Positions 1 through 8,850 of a DNA stretch of 64,000 nt are shown piece after piece (the stretch's first letter is position 1; every line of letters begins with the position of its first letter). The DNA is from Gynuella sunshinyii YC6258 (GTDB lineage Bacteria; Pseudomonadota; Gammaproteobacteria; Pseudomonadales; Natronospirillaceae), in NCBI RefSeq assembly GCF_000940805.1, contig NZ_CP007142.1:5246593-5310592 (forward strand), written 5' to 3'. The translations under genes were made by a program, and so were the position numbers. Below the pieces are notes generated by a model. That model was given only the letters and a program-made list of their open reading frames with translations, did not search any database and was not told the DNA's origin.

Positions 1-1314
1 ATCAACACCGGTGCGTTTTCCATAAGGTAGTCGTAAGCCCCGGCCAATGGATTGTTCAATCAGAGTGCGTGCATTTGCTGCTCGAAGCGGGACAATGGTG
101 TACAAGTTGGTAACGTCCCAACCTTCCTTGAGCATATTTACATGAATAACGATTTCCGTAGGTTCATCAACGCTCTCGACCGCCAATAGACGTAGGATCA
201 TTTCCTCTTCTGCAGCACCACTCTTGGAGCTATCGACTTGAATGGCTTTACCTTGGTAGCGACCATTGAAAAATCCGTCGGACTCAATCAGCTCTAACAA
301 TTGAGCAGCATGGGTCGTGTCTCGGGCAATCACCAACATAAACGGCTTAACTTGCTTTACGTTATGCTGTTTCGCATAGGTAAAGAGTTCTAACTTCGTC
401 GCCTCATGAAGCCTTACGCCATCTTCCAATTTGACCCGTTCCAACTGCTCCTGGCTATATTGCTTCGGGTCGAAATTCCTTTGTGTAACGACGGCGGGCT
501 CTTTCACAAAACCATCATCCATCGCACATGCCAACGGATAATCGACGATGACGTTTTCAAATGGAACCGGGCCTTTATTCGACTCTGTGAACGGCGTGGC
601 AGTAAGCTCTAATCCCAAGCGAGGCTTAAGCTCATTAATCGCCCTCATGCCGGCACTGGCTCGATAGCGATGAGATTCATCCATCAGCAGCACTAGATCA
701 TCCAGCTCTGCAAGATAACTAAAATAGCTATCTCCAAGGTATTCAGACAAACGCTTGATTCGAGGCGCCTTACCACCACGCACCTCGGAGACAATTTTTG
801 AGATATTGAAAATATTGATGGTCACTGGGCTTAATATACCCAAGTTTCGGCCACGCTCTTCATAGTTATCGCCGGTAATTATTTCTGGTGGATATGCCGA
901 AAACTCTGCAATCCCCGTAAACACATACTTAGGCGTATTTGGGGTAAAGTCCGTAATGAGCTTGTTGTAGATAGTCAGGTTAGGCGCCAAGACAAAGAAG
1001 TTCTTAATACCATACGCCAGATGAAGGTAGCTGATAAAGGCCCCCATCAATCGCGTTTTACCTACACCGGTTGCCAAAGCAAAGCACAACGAGGGAAATT
1101 CTCGCTCGAAATCAGCCAAGGTCGGGAATTCAGCACTCAAGGTTTTTAGCAGCGCGGGAACATCTTGAGTGGGCGAAAGCACGTCTGGTGCAGCCTCAAT
1201 AGCTTTGGCGAGCGCATGAAGCGATTGCTCCTGAGGCTTGCGCAAGCTCAATCGGCCAGTGATGGCATTCAGGATGCGGGACTTATTGGCATTGTTCATA
1301 TTGTTTGCAGTCAT
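1..1314 (-). CDS. res: Type III restriction enzyme Res subunit (helicase part, C-terminus beyond window)
   Basis: This is an open frame of 438 codons from ATG at 1314 that runs off the left edge without a stop. It carries SF2 helicase motifs: GVGKT (residues 83-87, Walker A), DESH (212-215, motif II), an ELTATPF motif III, and QSIGRGLRLPYG (421-432, motif VI). This arrangement is that of type III Res subunits, which translocate on DNA with ATP and cleave with Mod. The C-terminal PD-(D/E)XK nuclease expected in the family (usual length near 900-1000 residues) would lie outside the window. The start follows the mod stop by only 6 bases, so the two are co-transcribed. Another ATG lies five codons in. 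Function is inferred from motifs; the nuclease part is not visible. Confidence 0.92.
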   Translation of the reverse strand, partial: MTANNMNNANKSRILNAITGRLSLRKPQEQSLHALAKAIEAAPDVLSPTQDVPALLKTLSAEFPTLADFEREFPSLCFALATGVGKTRLMGAFISYLHLAYGIKNFFVLAPNLTIYNKLITDFTPNTPKYVFTGIAEFSAYPPEIITGDNYEERGRNLGILSPVTINIFNISKIVSEVRGGKAPRIKRLSEYLGDSYFSYLAELDDLVLLMDESHRYRASAGMRAINELKPRLGLELTATPFTESNKGPVPFENVIVDYPLACAMDDGFVKEPAVVTQRNFDPKQYSQEQLERVKLEDGVRLHEATKLELFTYAKQHNVKQVKPFMLVIARDTTHAAQLLELIESDGFFNGRYQGKAIQVDSSKSGAAEEEMILRLLAVESVDEPTEIVIHVNMLKEGWDVTNLYTIVPLRAANARTLIEQSIGRGLRLPYGKRTGVD

Positions 1315-1320
1315 CTTCCT

Positions 1321-2982
1321 TTACCCCTGAGCGCCTTCATTATCAAATAGACCTGCCTGCCGTTGCATTGCCGGGGCGTCTTCCTTTGGCTTTTCTCTCA
1401 TAGGCAGATTTTCCACATTTAGGCTGTAGTCATCGTGGCCCCATTCACAGCGAGACAACACCATTTTAGGGATCTTCTTGAGTGTCAGATTCGGGAATCG
1501 ATCGGCCTTGCAACGGAAAGCACTACAGCAGACCAACAGGGTTCGGTCTTCGCCCACTTCCTCACTGAGCGCTTGTAACTGCTCAACAGACAGGGTCTGC
1601 GTGGTCACATAGATACGATCCTGCTCAGTGGAATAGCCGTGATTCCACCATTCAGTATCCGAAGGTAAATATGAAAAGCCTTCGAGCTTGCAAATAGCTT
1701 CCGCTAACATGGTCGCATCATAATCTTTACTGATTACCCAACGACCCCAGCGGTCTTGCTCAAGAAGAGATGGCGCAAGCTTGAAGTAACGAAAACCTCC
1801 GCCACCTTGCCAGTTGACAGCTGTTGAGATTCCGCCTTGATCTTCACCGTCAATAACCTTTTTGAGACGAGGGATGATATGGGTATGGCAACTATCTTCA
1901 AGCTCAACCAGAATCCATTTTCTACCCATCTTATGCGCGACAGCTCCAGTTGTTCCCGACCCGGCAAATGAATCTAAAACTAAATCGCCTGGATTTGTCG
2001 CAATATGCAGAATACGTTCTATCAACCTTTCTGGCTTAGGAGTACTAAAGGCGTTTTCTGCAGTATATAGGGCATGCATTTCTTTTTTTGCCTCATCGGT
2101 ATGCCCCGCCTCCTCATGAGGCCACCAAGTCCAAGGTGTCATTCCTTCAATGTCTTTCAAAAACTGGATTCGGCCAGGTACGGCATTTCCGTCTTTGCCG
2201 AAGTAAATCCTATTATCTGCAAGTAACTCCTTGAACTTTGGCTCTATAACTTTCCAACATGAGCCAGGTGGAGGTGTGTGTACTTTTCCTGTTATAGGTG
2301 AAACTATTTCATACATTTGATTAGGTCTATAACCTTGCGCAGATAATGAAACGGATCTCCAAAGACCTCTTGAGTCATTATTTGGGTTTTTATAAATTTT
2401 CTTTTGCTTTTCACCTAGCGGCAATTTATTTCTTGACGCTTTGAACTTATTCTTATCTTTTACATAAACGAGAACGTATTCATGAGCATCGCCTATAGAT
2501 TCTCGGTTTTCTCTTGAATATCTCTTTTGCCAAACATTTGTTGCTAAGTAACAATTGCGTCCGCATACCTCATCCATTATTACACGAAGATAAGGCATTT
2601 CTCGGTCATCTATAGATACCCAAAGTGATCCCTCTGCAGGCTCTAGCAATCGCCATATAATCTCTAAGCGCTCCCTGATTAAACTTAGCCATAGAGAGTG
2701 TTCCACTCCGTCATCATAATGATCGAATGCGCTACCTGTATTGTATGGAGGATCTATGTAAATACACTTGATTTTTCCACTATATTCTTTTTCTAACGCT
2801 TTGAGAGCTAGAAGGTTATCCCCGTAAATAAGTTTATTATCAAAAATATCGTTTTCAGACACCTTATGACTTGCATGGTATGATTTGCTCGAGTCTTCCA
2901 CCAAAATACGCGGCTCTAACTTAGGGCGCTTATCTTTGCCAATCCAGGTCAACTCCAGTTTTGTTTTAGATTTTTTACTCAT
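1321..2982 (-). CDS. mod: Type III site-specific DNA methyltransferase Mod (beta-class, predicted N6-adenine)
   Basis: The 553-residue protein has catalytic motif IV DPPY at 77-80, placed before the AdoMet-binding motif FAGSGTT at 339-345, with the motif X-like segment TPKPERLIERIL at 314-325. This order marks beta-class amino-methyltransferases such as type III Mod. The stretch between about 140 and 300 is the expected target-recognition region and its DNA is visibly more AT-rich than either flank, as in mod genes that exchange recognition domains. Mod both methylates host sites and gives Res its specificity. The ATG at 2982 has AGGAA about 10 bases upstream, overlapping the stop of the AIPR gene; res starts 6 bases after the mod stop. 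Recognition sequence cannot be told from this sequence. Confidence 0.93.
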   Translation of the reverse strand: MSKKSKTKLELTWIGKDKRPKLEPRILVEDSSKSYHASHKVSENDIFDNKLIYGDNLLALKALEKEYSGKIKCIYIDPPYNTGSAFDHYDDGVEHSLWLSLIRERLEIIWRLLEPAEGSLWVSIDDREMPYLRVIMDEVCGRNCYLATNVWQKRYSRENRESIGDAHEYVLVYVKDKNKFKASRNKLPLGEKQKKIYKNPNNDSRGLWRSVSLSAQGYRPNQMYEIVSPITGKVHTPPPGSCWKVIEPKFKELLADNRIYFGKDGNAVPGRIQFLKDIEGMTPWTWWPHEEAGHTDEAKKEMHALYTAENAFSTPKPERLIERILHIATNPGDLVLDSFAGSGTTGAVAHKMGRKWILVELEDSCHTHIIPRLKKVIDGEDQGGISTAVNWQGGGGFRYFKLAPSLLEQDRWGRWVISKDYDATMLAEAICKLEGFSYLPSDTEWWNHGYSTEQDRIYVTTQTLSVEQLQALSEEVGEDRTLLVCCSAFRCKADRFPNLTLKKIPKMVLSRCEWGHDDYSLNVENLPMREKPKEDAPAMQRQAGLFDNEGAQG

Positions 2983-2995
2983 ACTTCACTAATTC

Positions 2996-4696
2996 CTATG
3001 CGTTAGCCAATGCGGCCATAACGGCGCCTTTAAGTGTTTTTAAATCCGATGCGTTCTTAAACACGGAGGCAGGGGTTTTACCCCAATTAATTTTCTTATA
3101 TTCAGCAATAATGGATTGCGTAATCGACTGAGCGGTTGTGCGAACGATGTTGCTGTGCACCAGTGATAGTTGTAAATCGTTATGATCGATGTGCGGTTTA
3201 ATCTTTAGATAGACAATATGGGATAGCAGCATGAGCGAATTAGACGTGATGTCCTTATCTAAACCTGTGGCCTGTCTAGCGTCTGATTTAAGTGATTCGC
3301 GGATCAGCTGATGAATTTGAACAATCCGCCATAACTGACGAGCCTGTAGGCTATCTTTGAACAAATGGTGGTAGGTAGCACCATGTAGCTCCGCACCTGC
3401 GACTCGAGAGAACAATTTTTTTGCGTCCTTTTTCGCCTGGGCAATTAGGTTGCAGTCGCTATCACCTGCCCAGCAGGCCAAGGCTTTGGCTGCTGTTTCA
3501 ACGTCAAAGTCTTCTTGATCGAGCTCGCCAGACTTGTAGCGATAGCTTACGCCAGACTGTTGTAGCGTTTGCGCCCACTGAATTTGGTTTTCATCTAAAG
3601 CTGCGAAATCAATGTCCGAAACGGCATTCTGGTTGTTCCGATAACGGGTAACCTTTCCACCAAATTCATCAAGGTCAGCATCAAGGGCAATAAATGTGGC
3701 AAGCACCTTTACATCCTGCTCTTGATTGTCCTCGTTTAAATCAATCGCCAAGCTGGTCACTGTCTGCGCCCCATTGATAACGGAAAGGTTTTCTACCCTG
3801 AATTTTCCAGTAGAGCGTGTATCATCTCGTGGGCCAATAGGACGAATGGCATCACAGATAAACGTTACCCCGTTGTTAAAGTAGAAAAAGTGTTCAGGAT
3901 TGTTCTTGATCGTTTCTGAAATATCTTGATTGACGACGGTATCGCCCTGAAAGTGACGAATATTCGCGTCAAACAATTTTGCACCGTACTCAACTTTTAA
4001 GGTCTTTAACTGGGTGCCAGTAATGCTACCGAAATAGCATAGATAAGGTTCGTTGATATGGCCGTAGTTTTCCAGCGTGATCTCTGCTGTTATTGGGGCT
4101 GGGAGTTGCTCGTCCAATTGCATGCGATGGAAAGATGCCAGGCCACGAATGAGGAAACTCAAAAAATAGGGATCAGCGGGCTGATTAAGTGCTGCCTCCA
4201 AATCTGACATAACTCGTCTTTTGTCATCACCAAGGGCATCTCCTGTATACGTTAATACGGCCTTCACCTTCGCCACGCCAGAATCAAATACGGCATTTAA
4301 TGCTGGTATTTTTTTTTGTAGGTGCTCATTGAAACGTTCATATTTCTGCTTGGCTAAATCCTTAACACCGTCTACAAACTTTCCAACCTCTGCGAGCTCA
4401 ACTTCACCGGCACCTGAATCTTTGTATTTCGACTGAACAAGCCAAACTGTTTGGGTAGAATCTACATAAACTGAGTCTATGCCGTGATCCTGCCCACCAT
4501 CGATAGACGCCTGTATGGCATCGTCATCGGATGCACCGGCTTCTAGTGTAAGAAAATAAGCCGCTAGAGCTTTTGTATAGAAATTCCGCGCTCTATCAAT
4601 TTCTTTATGGCCCGTACCGGTAATCTTTCCCCTAAATCGAGCGTCCAATAATTCACACAGTTGGATCAGCTCGTGCGGCTTAATTCCTTCAGCCAT
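2996..4696 (-). CDS. AIPR-family protein with PD-(D/E)XK-like N-terminal domain
   Basis: The 566-residue protein has the AIPR (abortive phage infection) core over roughly residues 235-500, with NNGVTFICD at 274-282 and INGAQT at 307-312. Its first 100 residues contain GID (72-74), a short beta hairpin and QSK (88-90): the D...QxK pattern of Mrr-like PD-(D/E)XK nucleases, so it is a predicted nuclease. The start is chosen at ATG 4696: it overlaps the helicase stop (TAATG) and has GGGAGG eight bases upstream. A TTG 15 bases earlier would sit inside the ribosome-binding site. Sitting between a SNF2 helicase and type III mod-res, it is most simply a nuclease or effector arm of a defence operon; this role is inference. 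Confidence 0.88.
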   Translation of the reverse strand: MAEGIKPHELIQLCELLDARFRGKITGTGHKEIDRARNFYTKALAAYFLTLEAGASDDDAIQASIDGGQDHGIDSVYVDSTQTVWLVQSKYKDSGAGEVELAEVGKFVDGVKDLAKQKYERFNEHLQKKIPALNAVFDSGVAKVKAVLTYTGDALGDDKRRVMSDLEAALNQPADPYFLSFLIRGLASFHRMQLDEQLPAPITAEITLENYGHINEPYLCYFGSITGTQLKTLKVEYGAKLFDANIRHFQGDTVVNQDISETIKNNPEHFFYFNNGVTFICDAIRPIGPRDDTRSTGKFRVENLSVINGAQTVTSLAIDLNEDNQEQDVKVLATFIALDADLDEFGGKVTRYRNNQNAVSDIDFAALDENQIQWAQTLQQSGVSYRYKSGELDQEDFDVETAAKALACWAGDSDCNLIAQAKKDAKKLFSRVAGAELHGATYHHLFKDSLQARQLWRIVQIHQLIRESLKSDARQATGLDKDITSNSLMLLSHIVYLKIKPHIDHNDLQLSLVHSNIVRTTAQSITQSIIAEYKKINWGKTPASVFKNASDLKTLKGAVMAALANA

Positions 4697-7560
4697 TAAA
4701 CAACCTCCCAAGTAATACTGAACAGCACTTGCTCTTCAACAGTCTGACTCATTTTGTTTTCCAATTCTGTAATTAGCCCTTCACGGCGTTCATCAACTTC
4801 GTCCTGCCGATCAAATAGCTCGCGACGCTTTTTATTTCGAAGTTTTTCGAGTTCTTTTTGCTTTTTCTGCCAGTGCAGTTTCTCATGAAGGTCTGGGGCG
4901 AGCTTCGCGGTTCTACGGACTTCTCGAATCTCACGGTCGGTCTCTTTGATACTTTGCTCTAGAACCACCTTAAGGTCATCGGCCCAGGCATCCAGTTTTT
5001 CAACTTCGGCTTCAAAATACTTAAGGTTCCGTTGGCTAATGTCACCGAGTAGTTCCCGTTTAGCTCGAGACAGTTCCGTATGAATTATGGGATTAAGGTC
5101 AAACGAGGTTTGAGATTCATTCTTAATCTGGTGCGAAAGTAGTTTTTCAAAAACCTCTGAATGTATGACTTCACCCTGGGAATTGAGCCCAATGACAGCC
5201 AAGTGATCTTCAGCGCGCTCCATGGACTCAACAGTTATTTTGCAAACCTGCAATTGACCAGTCTGACCTTTTAGCTCTTCAACAACCGATACTTTGGTTT
5301 CTCTGACACTGGTATCAAATACAATATGTGCCTGATCCAAACTCTTGGCCTTTGCAGTATCAATGGCCCATTGAGCCAAAGGGTGCTTTAGGCGATACAG
5401 GTGACAATCTCCATCGCGCCTCGGCAGCTCGTATTCTCCTGTTGGAATATTTTTCGGCGCGTCTTCTGGTAATGAGTTAATGACAAAGCCACCATCAACT
5501 AGCTGAAGATGCTTAGAGAGCTCCGTTTGAGTCAATGCAAGTAGCATCTGCTCGTATTTATCCAGAGATGCTTCGGTATCGATTTTTAGACGCTGCAATA
5601 CATCTTCGTCGAAGTTTTCAAATAACTGTTCCCGTGTATTAACCATTTGCGCGTTAATTTCATGGGCTAGATCTTGCTGAAGCTTGTCGAATGCAGCTCT
5701 GATTTCATCTGGATCTCGGCACGTATCGTAGATTTTCTTGATACGACGCTCGAAATCCACACCATTTTCAATAGCACCCAACACCTCATCAGAGGCTCCA
5801 AAGACGCCATCAAATATCTTGAACTTCAGCTTTAACAATTCATGCACTCGCTGGTCCGCGGGATTGGTAGAATCAATAAAATTAAGCACGACAACATCGT
5901 GCTTCTGACCGTAACGATGACAACGGCCGATGCGCTGCTCTATTCGCTGAGGGTTCCAAGGCAAGTCGTAGTTAATCACCAAAGAGCAGAACTGGAGGTT
6001 TACACCTTCTGCAGCCGCCTCCGTAGCGATCATGATTTTTCCTTTTTCTTTAAAGTACTCCACCAGCGCCGCACGGGTATCTGCGGTTTTAGAGCCAGTG
6101 ATCTTGTCACTACCTTTATGTTTAGCGAGCCAATCTTTGTAGATCTCTTTCGCCTGAGAGTCGCTATTGGTGCCGTTGAATAGCACAACTCCTTTATTAC
6201 CTTGGGCGTCTTTGTATTCACTATTTTCTAGGAGCTCCAGCAGATAATCCTGTGTCTTTCTGGACTCGGTAAAAATAATGGCCTTCTCAGCCGCACCAAG
6301 TTCGTTCAGCTTCTCAAAAGCAATTTTCAATGCTTTGAGCAAAGCCTCACCTTTGGAGTTGTTTCTAATATTTTCCGCTAGATCTTTAAACGACTTGAGC
6401 TCGTTGATTTCATCAATAATGGATTGACGATTAGTGTTTTCTGATGAGGCATCACTGCTTTCATCATCAGACCATTCTTCAGCGGTTTCATCCAATGATT
6501 CGTAATCTGCATTGAGATCGTGGAATACACCTGCTTCAGCGTCATCGCTTTTCAGGTCATCTTCCAATCGAGTAATAATCGAATTTAATGCCCCAGCTAT
6601 TGCAAAGGATGACGAGGCTAAAAGCTTCCACATCACCATAGAGATCAGCTGGCGCTGACCACTAGGAAGTGCGTTTAGATTAGGCCGTTGCAGATAAGCT
6701 GATACGAGTCGATAAAGTTTTTGCTCGTCGCTTGAAGGTGTAAATTCTTCCACCATTGCAATTCGTTTGGTGTATGGGACATAAGCTTCTACGTCTTTCC
6801 TTAGGGTGCGCTTGCATACGGGCTGGATTCGTTGTCGCAATTCATTAAACGAAAGATTATCGTTTAGGCGGCCATATTTAATACGGAAGCTATCAAGATC
6901 TCCAAATACCTTCTCGTCAATAATGCTGACCATACCAAACAGCTCCAGCAAGGAGTTTTGGAGTGGTGTTGCCGTAAGCATAACTTTGAACGTACTGCCT
7001 AATGCATCGCGAATGGCTGCGGCTATTTTGTTACCTTTTTTGTAGACATTCCTGAGCCGGTGGGCCTCGTCTATTACTGCCAGATCCCAGCCACCGGGTA
7101 CATGCATAATGTCATCGGCTTTTGCTTTGGCAAATTGGTAAGAGCATATGACAATTCTTTCGCCGACATCGAAGGGATTCTTAATCCCTTCTTTCTTGGC
7201 CTTTTTATAGCTATCACCCTCTAAAATCAGTCCCTCTACGCCAAACTTCTCTTGCAACTCTTGGTGCCACTGCTTGCGAAGGTTAGCCGGGACGATAATA
7301 AGGATACGGCGCCTACGTTCGGCCCACTTCTGCGCAATAACGAGGCCAGCCTCGATGGTTTTACCCAAGCCCACTTCATCGGCCAAGATCACGCCATTTG
7401 ATAAAGGGTTTCGGAATGCAAACAGAGCTGCATCAACCTGATGGGGATTCAGGTCAATCTGTGCATCCATGATTGCGCCGGTCAGTTTGTCTTCGTCCCC
7501 ACTATCGAGGCGACGGGTAAGCTGCCAGGCAAAGTATTGAGCTTGATGCTGACTGTACAT
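4696..7560 (-). CDS. SNF2/RapA-like DEAH helicase
   Basis: This 954-residue SF2 ATPase of the SNF2/RapA type has DEVGLGKT (61-68), DEAH (164-167), LTATPLQN near 195-202 and EQRIGRCHRYGQ (541-552) with the TEAAAEGVNLQF segment just before. An acidic, Ser/Asp-rich insert lies near 335-380 and a charged coiled-coil-like stretch near 880-945. Such proteins remodel or translocate on double-stranded DNA and occur in several phage-defence systems (for example DISARM DrmD). Its ATG overlaps the regulator's stop (TAATG, with AGGGGG upstream) and its stop overlaps the AIPR start the same way, so all three should be translated in a coupled manner. It is not a HsdR: no HsdM or HsdS is nearby. Confidence 0.92.
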   Translation of the reverse strand: MYSQHQAQYFAWQLTRRLDSGDEDKLTGAIMDAQIDLNPHQVDAALFAFRNPLSNGVILADEVGLGKTIEAGLVIAQKWAERRRRILIIVPANLRKQWHQELQEKFGVEGLILEGDSYKKAKKEGIKNPFDVGERIVICSYQFAKAKADDIMHVPGGWDLAVIDEAHRLRNVYKKGNKIAAAIRDALGSTFKVMLTATPLQNSLLELFGMVSIIDEKVFGDLDSFRIKYGRLNDNLSFNELRQRIQPVCKRTLRKDVEAYVPYTKRIAMVEEFTPSSDEQKLYRLVSAYLQRPNLNALPSGQRQLISMVMWKLLASSSFAIAGALNSIITRLEDDLKSDDAEAGVFHDLNADYESLDETAEEWSDDESSDASSENTNRQSIIDEINELKSFKDLAENIRNNSKGEALLKALKIAFEKLNELGAAEKAIIFTESRKTQDYLLELLENSEYKDAQGNKGVVLFNGTNSDSQAKEIYKDWLAKHKGSDKITGSKTADTRAALVEYFKEKGKIMIATEAAAEGVNLQFCSLVINYDLPWNPQRIEQRIGRCHRYGQKHDVVVLNFIDSTNPADQRVHELLKLKFKIFDGVFGASDEVLGAIENGVDFERRIKKIYDTCRDPDEIRAAFDKLQQDLAHEINAQMVNTREQLFENFDEDVLQRLKIDTEASLDKYEQMLLALTQTELSKHLQLVDGGFVINSLPEDAPKNIPTGEYELPRRDGDCHLYRLKHPLAQWAIDTAKAKSLDQAHIVFDTSVRETKVSVVEELKGQTGQLQVCKITVESMERAEDHLAVIGLNSQGEVIHSEVFEKLLSHQIKNESQTSFDLNPIIHTELSRAKRELLGDISQRNLKYFEAEVEKLDAWADDLKVVLEQSIKETDREIREVRRTAKLAPDLHEKLHWQKKQKELEKLRNKKRRELFDRQDEVDERREGLITELENKMSQTVEEQVLFSITWEVV

Positions 7561-7799
7561 TACGCGTCCCCCTGACCGTCATCTTTAATGTGTTCCGCCA
7601 ACTGCCCAAGGTTTACCTGGAAGTAATCACAAAGTTTATCGAGGACATCTGTAGTCGTGTTGTACCCTTTCTGGTTGGATACCTTGGAGAGCGTTGTCCG
7701 GTGTATATCTGTGGCCCTAGAAATCTCTTCCAAGGTGACACGGCGTCCTTCCTGGAATTCTTTTTCAGCGATGAGTTCTTTTAGTCGAAATCTGATCAT
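7560..7799 (-). CDS. Small Cro/CI (XRE)-type HTH regulator
   Basis: The 79-residue protein is almost entirely one helix-turn-helix domain: VTLEEISRATDIHRTTLSK around residues 21-40, then a helix reading DVLDKLCDYFQVNLGQL. This is the compact XRE/HTH_26 layout often found as the first gene of restriction or defence operons, where it times or limits expression. Its TAA overlaps the helicase ATG. No strong ribosome-binding site is seen before its ATG. Direct repeats and a palindrome upstream are candidate binding sites, which suggests autoregulation (inference). Confidence 0.88.
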   Translation of the reverse strand: MIRFRLKELIAEKEFQEGRRVTLEEISRATDIHRTTLSKVSNQKGYNTTTDVLDKLCDYFQVNLGQLAEHIKDDGQGDA

Positions 7800-7837
7800 T
7801 CAGGGAAATAACCTTTTGAGAGACACCTAACTTTAGT

Positions 7838-7862
7838 GAAATACAAATATAGAGAAATACAA
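7838..7862. repeat. Pair of 9-bp direct repeats, candidate operator
   Basis: GAAATACAA occurs at 7838-7846 and again at 7854-7862, 16 bp apart, in the AT-rich leader upstream of the defence operon's HTH gene. Spacing of about one and a half helical turns and the position between the presumed promoter and the regulator start make it a plausible binding site for that regulator. No consensus is known to me for this protein. Confidence 0.4.
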
Positions 7863-7863
7863 C

Positions 7864-7889
7864 CATTTGATGATTTATTACATCAAATG
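7864..7889. promoter_or_regulatory. Perfect 9-bp inverted repeat upstream of the defence operon
   Basis: CATTTGATG (7864-7872) and CATCAAATG (7881-7889) are exact reverse complements around an 8-base AT spacer. It lies 65 bp before the HTH start and about 50 bp beyond the stop of the nucleotidyltransferase-HEPN gene, also minus strand. No T-run follows on the minus strand, so an operator is more likely than a terminator. The binding protein is not known. Confidence 0.4.
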
Positions 7890-7938
7890 TGACCCTGAAT
7901 CACAATTAATAAGAAATTTCACAACTCCAGCACTCCCC

Positions 7939-8793
7939 TCACCCAAAACTCTCAATCTTCTCCACACACAGCTTTTCAGCCAGGGTTTGCAGGTAGCTGA
8001 CGCGTTCGGCCAGCCATTGCAGTTGTTCGGGTGTGATGTGGTAATCGGGGTTGTAGCGGGAATCTACGTAGGCGTGGCGCAGCAGTTTGAAGCAGGTGCG
8101 CTCGAAGGGGGTACTTTGCGGGAATGCGGATAAAAACTGTGGTTCGATACTGGCGGTCAGGGCGCGCAGTTTTTTGATGTCGTGCAGTTTGGGTTTGTAG
8201 TGGGTGAATACCAGCAGGATCATGGAGTACAAGCGTTCGGTGACCTGATGCAGAAAAAATGCAGCTTCCCGAAAATCACCCTTGGACATGGCAATGTCGA
8301 AGTATTCTTTTTGTTTGCTGGATGACTCACACCAATACTCAAAATTCGTCTGCGCTACGGTTTTTCGTTCTGACATCGTCAGTTCTCTGGGTTCTACCAG
8401 GGTCAGCTTACCGCTGTCATGCAGCAGGATGCCTTCGCGGTAGATATCGGCAAAGAAGTACTGGCCTTTGGTCAGACGGGTATTCACAAACTGGATATCT
8501 TCGGCAATCAGGCTGATGGTGGTGGGAATCTCCGCCAGCAGGCGATCTTCCAGGGCGTTATTGAGTTCTATTTTGGTGGCCTGTCGCCGGGTTTTGGTCA
8601 CCGCCAGCAGATCCATATCGCTTTGGTAACGGTAATGTATACCGTCCTCTTCCATATGCTCCACCCAGTCACCTCGGGCATAACTGCCAAACAGGATCAG
8701 CAGATCCGGTTGTACGGTGGCCACAATGATCTCCACCGCCTGGCGAAGCTGCTGTTGTTTATCCTTGGGGAGGTGATCGAGTGTTGTTTTCAT
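7939..8793 (-). CDS. Nucleotidyltransferase-HEPN fusion protein (MNT/HEPN)
   Basis: This 284-residue protein has an N-terminal minimal nucleotidyltransferase fold with GSYARG (36-41) and SDMDLL (58-63), whose aspartates at 59 and 61 would bind the metal. A helical HEPN domain follows at about 145-265 (FFLHQVTERLYSMILL, then HDIKKLRAL). As separate genes MNT and HEPN form toxin-antitoxin pairs in which MNT adenylylates the HEPN RNase; here both are in one chain. The Rx4-6H motif of HEPN RNases is not evident, so ribonuclease activity is doubtful. An insertion between the two NTase motifs makes their spacing longer than in the smallest MNT proteins. It lies just upstream of the defence operon on the same strand, with a 139-bp gap. 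Confidence 0.85.
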   Translation of the reverse strand: MKTTLDHLPKDKQQQLRQAVEIIVATVQPDLLILFGSYARGDWVEHMEEDGIHYRYQSDMDLLAVTKTRRQATKIELNNALEDRLLAEIPTTISLIAEDIQFVNTRLTKGQYFFADIYREGILLHDSGKLTLVEPRELTMSERKTVAQTNFEYWCESSSKQKEYFDIAMSKGDFREAAFFLHQVTERLYSMILLVFTHYKPKLHDIKKLRALTASIEPQFLSAFPQSTPFERTCFKLLRHAYVDSRYNPDYHITPEQLQWLAERVSYLQTLAEKLCVEKIESFG

Positions 8794-8850
8794 CGGGGCA
8801 TTCTATCGGCTTTGGGCACAAGCGCCAATATGGTGGGTTGTTCGGAAGGG

